From NCBI RefSeq assembly GCF_024586455.1, contig NC_065919.1:36060839-36124838 (forward strand): a stretch of 64,000 nt of DNA, read 5' to 3'. This DNA is from Bactrocera neohumeralis. Lineage: Eukaryota; Arthropoda; Insecta; Diptera; Tephritidae. Positions 56,953 to 64,000 of the stretch are shown here, piece after piece (positions within the stretch are counted from its first letter, which is position 1; the number at the start of each line of letters is the position of its first letter). Both the position numbers and the translations under genes were made by a program. The notes under the pieces are model-generated. The model worked only from the letters and a program-made list of their open reading frames with translations. It was not told the DNA's origin and searched no databases.

Positions 56953-57505
56953 TTTTATACCCTGAACAGGGTATATTAAGTTTGTCACGAAGTTTGGTAC
57001 ACCCAGAAGGAAGCGTCGGAAACCCTATAAAGTATATACATATATAAATGATCAGTATGTTGAGCTGAGTCGATTTAGCCATGTCTGTCCCTCAGGTTTT
57101 AAGATATCGTTTTGAAATTTTGCAAACGTCATTTTCTCTTCAAGAAGCTGCTCATTTGTCGGAACTGCCGATATCGGACCACTATAACATATAGCTGCCA
57201 TGCAAACTGAACGATCGGAATGAAGTTCTTATATGGAAAACTTTTACATTTGACAATGTATCTTCACAAAAGTTGGCACAGGTTATTTTCTAAGATAATA
57301 ATATAATATACGAAGAAATTGTTCAGATCGGCTCACTATAGCATATAGTTGCCATACAAACCGAACGATCGGAATCAAGAGCTTGTATAGAAAACTTTCG
57401 CATTTGACGTGGTATCTTCACGAAATTTGACATGGATTACTGCTTAAGGTAATAACATAATCTCCATAATCATAAGTTGTTCAGATCGGCATATAGCTTC
57501 CATGC
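56953..57505. repeat. Drosophila/tephritid-type repeat with internal tandem units
   Basis: Starts with the palindrome ATACCCTGAACAGGGTAT (56,957-56,974), then GTCGGAAACCCTATAAAGTA (57,016) and TGAGTCGATTTAGCCATGTC (57,066), which are the hallmarks of a repeat shared by Drosophila and tephritid genomes. Downstream the block CATATAGCTGCCATGCAAAC then TGAACGATCGGAAT recurs at 57,188, 57,340 and, shortened, 57,490, giving tandem units of about 150 bp. Non-coding. Confidence 0.8.
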
Positions 57506-58390
57506 AACTGGACACATAGTTACTAAAAGAAATGCACCTGTGTTTTTTCTTGTTTCACCTAAAGACATTTCATGAAGGTAATTAATCGAAATTTCTTTTA
57601 CTTTTGTCAAGTCTGTAGGGCTACATTAGCAACAATAAGAGTAAATGGAGGTAAATTTTTGAAATTGAAACCTGGTACACATAGTCCTTAGTACTTTGGG
57701 CACGCCCATAATAAACATGTATACGTATGTACGTACTTACATACTTATGTATCTATAGTACTTAGATAAGCTCTTAGCGTAGAGTAGTAAAAAAATAACG
57801 TTTTTAAATACAAGAAATGTATTTTTAGTTTATAAAAAAGCGACTGCGATTACAGATATTTAATTAGATAAATTTGTGGACCGACTACGATATTCAAATG
57901 TGCTACTTTCTTTGTTTAGAACCATTTCCACTAGGACCCGATGCCTTGAAAAAAATATATGTAGGTATTCCATGAACAATTAAATTCAGAACTGAGTTAA
58001 GTGTCTTGTCCACAATTAGCTTCCGACAACCAACCTTATGTAAACAACTTCTTTGTGCTAAAAATTGAAAAAGGGTAGTTCAAGGGGAGTTTCTAATTAC
58101 GTATGTAGTTCATACGCGTATCCTCAAACGCTTACTATTTTTATTGAATTATTACTTAATCACTTACACCTATTTTTTATGCTTAATTAAAAGATACTTT
58201 AAAATAAATGAAACGCAAACTCCAAGACATTATTAAAGGAATAATTTAAAATAAGAAATTACTATTGGAAGCACGAAAAGAGAAATACTGTTTGCCATAC
58301 TTTCGCAATTCAAACAGAAACAGGTGATTGTGTACAGGAAATGCTCTAGTGTTTGCAAACGAAATTTAAATGAAATAAATACTGCCGAAA
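57506..58390. other. No gene recognised
   Basis: AT-rich DNA with TATGTACGTACTTACATACT text near 57,724. On the minus strand the lower part would be beyond the 3' end of the exon-like frame at 58,462. Confidence 0.4.
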
Positions 58391-58461
58391 CTTTTTTATT
58401 CAACTTTTTATTAAAAAACAAACTAATACAATGTTTGTTATTAGACCAAATTATGAATATA

Positions 58462-58659
58462 TTACAATAATATTTGGTCACACATGTCATACATCTGGTG
58501 TAACTCTTCAATTACTGCATGAAACATTCGACGTGTCGTGTATTCTCTCGTTTTGGTGATCAGAATTAGTGGATCTTCATCGTATCTCAACACGGCTTGA
58601 CCGAATGACTTCAAATTTGTAGAGTACACTCCGCACATGTAAACATCACATGGAATCAT
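58462..58659 (-). CDS. Unrecognised exon-like frame with 3' end signals
   Basis: A 65-codon minus frame ending in TAA (58,462). The text after VYSTNLKSFGQAVLRYDEDP is LILITKTREYTTRRMFHAVI and EELHQMYDMCDQILL, a well-mixed sequence with the composition of a real globular protein. AATAAA occurs twice in the 50-80 bases after the stop (inverse of TTTATT near 58,393-58,410), a plausible poly(A) signal. AATTGAAAATAG just before the ATG (58,660-58,671) could be a weak splice acceptor, in which case this is a terminal exon and the Met is internal. I recognise no domain. Upstream coding sequence is not found; Helitron 2 lies 420 bases upstream. Confidence 0.4.
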   Translation of the reverse strand: MIPCDVYMCGVYSTNLKSFGQAVLRYDEDPLILITKTREYTTRRMFHAVIEELHQMYDMCDQILL

Positions 58660-58671
58660 CTATTTTCAATT

Positions 58672-59082
58672 AAAAATTCCTAATTTTTTCTTCAAATGTC
58701 TACAAAAGGTATTTTTGGTTTTATCAATTAATAATAGAATATACCGTGCATTTAGGCTTACAGATTAAAACTTAAAGCTCTATCTCTTTAGTTGTTGTAG
58801 ATACAAAAAAAAAAATCCAGCAAAAAGGCCGTCACATAGGATGACCCCTTTAACACCATTACATTTCTTTTTATATAGTTATTTAAAAACAACTCACAAC
58901 CACACGTGCTTTAAAGGAGGAGAAAAAGCGTTTTAGTTGTCCGATGTGTTATTCCATAAACAACCATATCCAATGTACTTTAAGATTCAATAAAAAAACT
59001 ATAACTGAAAGACTAAAAACTATGTTTTCTATTTAATTCCCATCTTGCGGTAATGTTAGGGCACCCTTTATATACATATAAA
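58672..59082. other. No gene recognised
   Basis: AT-rich, with CCGTCACATAGGATGACCCC (58,829), reminiscent of repeat DNA. No frame of note. Confidence 0.4.
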
Positions 59083-61478
59083 CTAGCTGACCCCGCAGCC
59101 GTTGTCCTGCGTGAAATTATGTGTTTTGAAATGAAAAAAAGTTGAAATCATATTGTGTCGAAAATGATTTATTTTCGATTTTTCTACATTTTTTTTTTTT
59201 AATGTAGCGCAGCTTAATAAACATAATTTTTTGATTTCTGTTCTGGTGCGTAAATATACAGAGAAGATGGGTTTCCAACTCGTCAACACGCCACATATAT
59301 CTGGCCGTGTGAAAAACATAGCACTTCCCGATTTCCTTGTGTCCTATTGATTGTCAACGCAAAGGCAATTTTCCCTAGAAATTGAATAGGTTTGAACTGA
59401 AATGGCTGTCTCAAAAAGGCTGTAACTTGTATTCGATAACTGCGTCATAATCAGTCGGGTTCCATTACACAGTTTCGGCGCATGAAGATTGCGAAACCTA
59501 ATAATGACAGATCCAACTTTGAGACGCTAATGATGCTGGGGCATACCAAGCCTCTCCAAATAATTTGGAAATTCCACTGGATAATTTACGTTTTCGTCTC
59601 GTCAAGACGATCGATCGATTTATATGAGCGCAAACCTCCCGGAATTTGACTTTGAATCTTCCATTTTAAGTCATTAACATCGGTATTTTTGGCAGCTAAA
59701 ATTGCGCGTGCACTCAAGCAATTGCAGTTACGATACTTTGACCAATGCTCGGATAAACATTCGTGATGAATTCATCTTCCGTTGAAGTGAATTGACAAAA
59801 GGGAGGTGAAATTGATATCAAACCACTGGTAGTATCAACCGAGATTTGCCCATTTCCAATTCTTAGCGAATACAATGTAAAATGTCATCGGCAATGTCAT
59901 TTTTTCGTATCCCATAATTAACGCGAATTTGAAGGCTGATATGTCGAAATGATCTTCGCGAAAAGTATGCGAACTTCAGTGGCATGCGAAGTAACTATCG
60001 CATTGTCCTTCGTCTGTTTCCAGTGATTATCATGTTCCAGCAAATGCAACTGCTGGCATGCTTCTCAAAAAGTTGCACACACTGTACCATTCACAATACG
60101 CAATGACTTAAATGAAGTTGAACCGCGAGACGCACAACAGTCGGAAAACTTTCATGAATTGCAAAAGTAAATATCCTACAAAGCGCTTTATTGCAGCTTC
60201 ACATATCGACCCATTTGATACTGCTGATCTCATATCGTTCAAGGCCAATAACCGCTATGTTGCTTTCTTTGGTGACGTACTTGCAAACGTATTTGATCGA
60301 TTTCACCAATCTGCAATATTCAACATTGACATGAGTTTTGAATGTGAATTAAACAAAAGGGGCGAATATGGTACGATCCATGTGTTGTCAACTTCGATGT
60401 GTTGTTAACGTCGATATTCACGCCTCTAAATGCTAAATGTTCTGCCATTGTCGTCTGGTGAGTGACGCCGATACAGTTAATATCCATCATTTCCCATTCC
60501 CGTTTCCGAAAGAAAAGCAGATGAGTAGTGTTTCGTGCATTTATTGTCAAACATACAAACCAAAGTGGGATTGTAAGGTTCGCAAGGTCCATGAATCATA
60601 TTGGTTTTCACCACTTCGTATAATTCTGGATCTATCTCTGAATCAGGAATTTCCGCTGAAATGAGTTCATCAATTTGATCTGGTGTAATCACCATCTTTT
60701 CTGCTACTCAACAGAACACATTCAGCATCTAACAGCATCATATATACCATAGGTTGCTTCAAGATAAAGACCATCAAACATCGCAGCTTTTGTTTAACCA
60801 TATTGACCGCGATCCATAATTCCGCACGTATATCATCGCATTTTGGGAGTACTTCTTGCCTTTTCGTGGGCTGCCATACGTTGGTGGCAAAAAGAACGCC
60901 GACCAATATTAGCGCGACCTCTTGGTGGCTTCGTAACAAATTTCAATCTGTAATTGATCACTTCGTCTGAAATACACATAAAGTTTTCACTGAATAATTT
61001 TCAATAATTTTTCCTTTGCATAGCCGGAATAAAAAAGCAAGCGACCGCAATTGAACGATTCAAATAATTTACAAATCAAAATATGTATTAAAAAAACAAA
61101 ATTAACAAAAATTGAAAAAAATGTGTATGGAAAATGTTACTTTTTGGAATAGTCCAATTTTTCGACTTCTCTTCATGAAAAGTATAAGGTATTTTGTTTC
61201 TAAACCTTTCCCGATCCACAACAAATAACCTTTAAAAATTTCATCAACATTGGTTCAACCGTTCTCTTAGTGTTACTAACAAACAAACATTCATTTTTAT
61301 ATAACGTTTGTATGGGGAAAAGGAAAGGGCTGTTTTTAGGGGTTTTCCGGAAATTATTCGAATTTTTCTCGCCGTAAAAACCATCTTTGAACTTCAACGA
61401 ACATTTAAGAAAAAGAATTGGCCAAATTGGTCCAGGCGTTATTGAGTCATGCGCGTACATACAGTTTATTTATATAGA
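59083..61478 (-). mobile_element. Helitron 2, inverted copy of Helitron 1
   Basis: On the minus strand it begins TCTATATAAATAAACTGTAT at 61,478 after an A and ends in GGGGTCAGCTAG at 59,083 before a T, with the CTGCG-type 3' hairpin. It matches Helitron 1 nearly base for base for about 2.4 kb, with a 13-bp deletion near its 5' start and scattered substitutions and small indels. The same internal deletion of the helicase is present, so both copies come from one already defective parent. Confidence 0.93.
59300..60960 (-). pseudogene. Helitron 2 Rep/helicase remnants
   Basis: The same protein pieces as in Helitron 1, in the same order on the minus strand: a VLFATNVWQPTKRQEV-frame shadowing the LPSTYG/QNAMIYVRNYG text (60,800-60,940), MIHGPCEPYNPTLVCMFDNK with FLSETGMGNDGY (frame 60,477-60,695), the CKYVTKES-type Rep motif (about 60,230-60,300), and the helicase end with PVEF-like (about 59,560-59,590) and CFSHGQIYVA-like text (about 59,288-59,320). 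Many stops are shared with Helitron 1, and a few are private, for example the shortened HHxxG..PVEF segment near 59,545. Confidence 0.82.
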
Positions 61479-61961
61479 TTTAAGGAAGCTTCATAGCGTC
61501 CGGGAATTCTTTTTTAAAATATTATACTTTAAGAAAATGCAAACGAAAAATGCGATTATGGAATAACATAATGCTACTTTAAATATAATCTCTAAATTTA
61601 ATAAATATATCTTCGATTTAACAAATTTAAGAAAAAATCAGTCATAGGCACTGGCATCGACATATTGGTATTGGGGTCTTGAATAGTTATGTTCGGATTT
61701 AGTCGGATTTAGCATATGCTCTATTTATGCGAAGTTTCATTCCGATACCGTCCTTATGAAATACCAACTTTCTTATACCAAATAATATTACTAAGAACCC
61801 TTGTAGCAAGTTTCATCCAAGATATGTATACGTAATTATCGGAAATTCACCAATCGTCTCATTATCCTATTTTATTGTGTTAACAATGGTTTTGCTATTT
61901 GCCAATTGAAAGAAAGTTGAAAATTCTGACATCTTATTAATACGTAAAAGAATTTAAATTA
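61479..61961 (+). repeat. Degenerate dispersed-repeat DNA
   Basis: AATCAGTCATAGGCACTGGC (61,637) and the text after it resemble 4,206-4,260 and other old family copies. No ends. Confidence 0.45.
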
Positions 61962-62888
61962 TAAACAAGTAAGGAAGGGCTAAGTTCGGGTGTCACCGAA
62001 CATTTTATACTCTCGCATGCTAAAGTAATAATCGAGATTTCATAATACGTCATTTACATATTTTTCAAATACCGTATTTTTGTAAAGTTTTATTCCGCTA
62101 TCATCATTGGTTCCTAATGTTTATACTCGTATTATACAGAGAAGGCATCAGATGGAATTCAAAATAGCTTTATATTGGAAGAAGGCGTGGTTGTTAACCG
62201 ATTTCACCCATATTTCGTACATGTCATCAGGGTATTAAGAAAATATTATATACCGAATTTCATTGAAATCGGTCTAGTAGCTCCTGAGATATGGTTCTTG
62301 GTCCATAAGTGGGCGGCGCCACGCCCATTTTCAATTTTTAAAAAAAGCCTGGGTGAAGCTTCCTTCTGCCACTTCTTCCGTAAAATTTAGTGTTTCTGAC
62401 GTTTTTTATTAGTCGGTTAACGCACTTTTAGTGATTTTGAACATAACCTTTGTATGGGAGGTGGGCGTGGTTATTATCCGATTTCTTCCATTTTTGAACT
62501 GTATATGGAAATACCTGAAGAAAACGACTCTGTAGACTTTGGTTGACATAGCTATAGTGGTTTCCGAGATATGTACAAAAAACTTAGTAGGGGCGGGGCC
62601 ACGCCCACTTTTCCAAAACAGTTGCGTCCAAATATGCCCCTCCCTAATGCGATCCTTTGTGCCAAATTTCACTTTAATATCTTTATTTATGGCTTAGTTA
62701 TGACACTTTATAAGTTTTCGGTTTCCGCCATTTTGTGGGCGTGGCAGTGGGCCGATTTTGCCCATCTTCGAACTTAACCTTCTTATGGAGCCAAGGAATA
62801 CGTGTACCAAGTTTCATCATGATATCTCATTTTTTACTCAAGTTACAGCTTGCACGGACGGACGGACAGACGGACGGACAGACGGACG
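61962..62888 (+). repeat. Dispersed repeat, young copy lacking its right end
   Basis: From AACAAGTAAGGAAGGGCTAA it matches the reference copy (15,918) closely for about 920 bp, including the hairpin GTTCGG..CCGAAC, GGGGCGGGGCCACGCCCACT (62,589) and the (CGGA)n block. At GGACGGTTGAAAAAAAATCG (62,883) it switches to an unrelated repeat, so the terminal GCGAGAGTATAAAA is missing. Confidence 0.88.
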
Positions 62889-63110
62889 GTTGAAAAAAAA
62901 TCGTTTTTTAGGTAAAAAATTGTCGTTTTTTAATGCCAAATTGACAATTTTCAACCAATCAAAAAAATCGTAGGTCATTGTATAGTAAATGAATTCAAAA
63001 ATACACAGTTTTAATTTGAAGTCGATCGGTCAATTTCTCGTTGAGTTATGACGACAGCAATTTTGAAAAATGTCATTTCGAGAAAAACGCGTTTAAAGTT
63101 TCACTTATGT
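62889..63110 (-). repeat. Unclassified interspersed repeat fused to the dispersed repeat
   Basis: Contains CAATTTTCAACCAATCAAAA and TTGAAGTCGATCGGTCAATT then TCTCGTTGAGTTATGACG (63,017-63,053), a text I recognise as a common insect interspersed repeat on the opposite strand. Ends at ACGCGTTTAAAGTTTCACTT, shared in part with 8,946-8,959. Confidence 0.5.
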
Positions 63111-63113
63111 ATC

Positions 63114-63345
63114 GGGTGATTTTTTAAGAGCTTGATAACTTTTTTTTAAAAAAAAACGCATAAAATTTGCAAAATCTCATCGGTTCTTTATTTGAAACGT
63201 TAGATTGGTTCATGACATTTACTTTTTGAAGATAATTTCATTTAAATGTTGACTCATGTGGTTTCAACAAGATGGCGCTACATGCCACACAGCTCGCGAT
63301 TCTATGGCCATTTTGATATACTCGTATGTATGTTTGTACCTCCGA
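63114..63345. mobile_element. Tc1/mariner-superfamily element, internally deleted
   Basis: ATCGGGTGATTTTTTAAGAG (63,113) is an end sequence of the DUF4817-type family also seen at 1,030. After about 150 bases it jumps into WFQQDGATCHTARDSMAIL (63,258-63,314, plus strand), the block with the second catalytic Asp. Everything between is deleted. The other end is not identified. Confidence 0.72.
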
Positions 63346-63494
63346 GCGGTCGCTCTTTAGAACGCTGCCATCCAAAAACTATTCAAGGTACGACCTTCCC
63401 GATTTCATAGGATATTTATAGAAATATAAGCTATCGACAAGGTAAATAAAAAAAAATTTTTTTTTTTTTGAAAGTGTCTCACTGGTATGGCCCC

Positions 63495-63580
63495 TTAATG
63501 GAGAATATTCTGAAAAACAATAAAGCAATTTTCGATGATTAACATTTATTTTTGCTCTCTAATCCTGAAATATATAAACA
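63495..63580 (+). pseudogene. Mariner 3' end relic, sister of 5,765-5,835
   Basis: TTAATGGAGAATATTCTGAA then AAACAATAAAGCAATTTTCG and TTTTTGCTCTCTAATCCTGA correspond to the end of the transposase and 3' untranslated region of the mariner relic at 5,345-5,835. Only this last 85 bases remain. Confidence 0.82.
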
Positions 63581-64000
63581 ACCTATGTAAAATGTGATAT
63601 CTAAAATAAGTTCTTAATTAAAAAGAATTAAGTTATGTCGCGAAAGTATTTAGCATTCATTAAAATGATGAAAGGATTGCAATCATGTTTGGTATCTTAT
63701 TAAATTATTTCATAAGTCGTAAACTCATTTAGTCGAATCGAAAATGGCGAAACTAAATGCATATATTACATATACAATAATAATGTATAAGGGAAAAGCC
63801 AGCCGAAGGGCGGAAATCATTTTATCAGGAATATGGGACCCACACTAAAGTCTAGATCGATTATTTTCAAAAAGTATTCTTAACTTCAATAAAACATTCG
63901 GAAAATCGAGAATGACTCTATTTGGAATTTAGGGGTAAGGAAAAGGTATGGATCGATCCATTTTAAGGTTTAATTTTTATATCGATTCATATGCAAAACC
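63581..64000. other. No gene recognised; degenerate repeat text
   Basis: AAAAGCCAGCCGAAGGGCGG (63,794) resembles dispersed-repeat text at 35,139. Otherwise AT-rich without frames. Confidence 0.4.

Noticed and set aside
1..64000. tRNA, rRNA or CRISPR-like arrays
   Set aside because: No tRNA boxes with a cloverleaf, no rRNA text, and no spaced identical repeats beyond transposon and microsatellite sequence.

Overview
The window looks like nuclear DNA of a higher dipteran, most likely a tephritid fruit fly. The signs are strong A+T richness, many (TATG)n/(TACA)n microsatellites, and about a dozen copies of a dispersed repeat that starts near AAGTTCGGGTG..CCGAAC and ends near a (CGGA)n stretch and GCGAGAGTATAAAA. 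There are no bacterial operons, rRNA or tRNA genes, and no convincing complete host gene. The organism call rests on repeat and transposon style recognised from memory, not on a database match.

Layout. 1-9 kb: dispersed repeats and three dead Tc1/mariner-superfamily transposases (about 1.0-2.0, 5.3-5.8, 7.25-7.94 kb). 9-27 kb: mostly single-copy-looking AT-rich DNA without recognisable genes, interrupted by a non-LTR retrotransposon deletion derivative (10,973-12,354) carrying a small hAT-type MITE, and by dispersed repeats at 15.9 and 22.6 kb. 27-63 kb: a dense transposon graveyard. It holds five copies (with the one at 11 kb) of one RTE/CR1-like LINE family, three Helitrons (32.5, 35.9 and 59.1 kb), a PIF/Harbinger-like element (31.0-32.0 kb), Tc1-like relics (29.5, 48.2 kb), a hAT element with a BED zinc-finger gene interrupted by a full-length LINE (43.4-47.1 kb), small TIR elements (39.5, 49.5 kb) and a BEL/Pao polyprotein relic with its own 0.5-kb retroposon insertion (53.4-54.4 kb).

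Many insertions can be dated relative to each other by nesting. The hAT MITE sits in LINE copy A, LINE copy D sits in the hAT element, a Helitron splits a dispersed repeat, and a retroposon with a 13-bp target duplication splits the BEL relic. Almost every transposon protein is broken. The clear exception is the two-exon BED-finger reading frame at 46,586-46,989, which is open, has consensus splice sites, and could make a DNA-binding-only protein. Two further short reading frames with gene-like signals (50,226-50,441 plus; 58,462-58,659 minus) are the only candidates for host exons, and I cannot name either.
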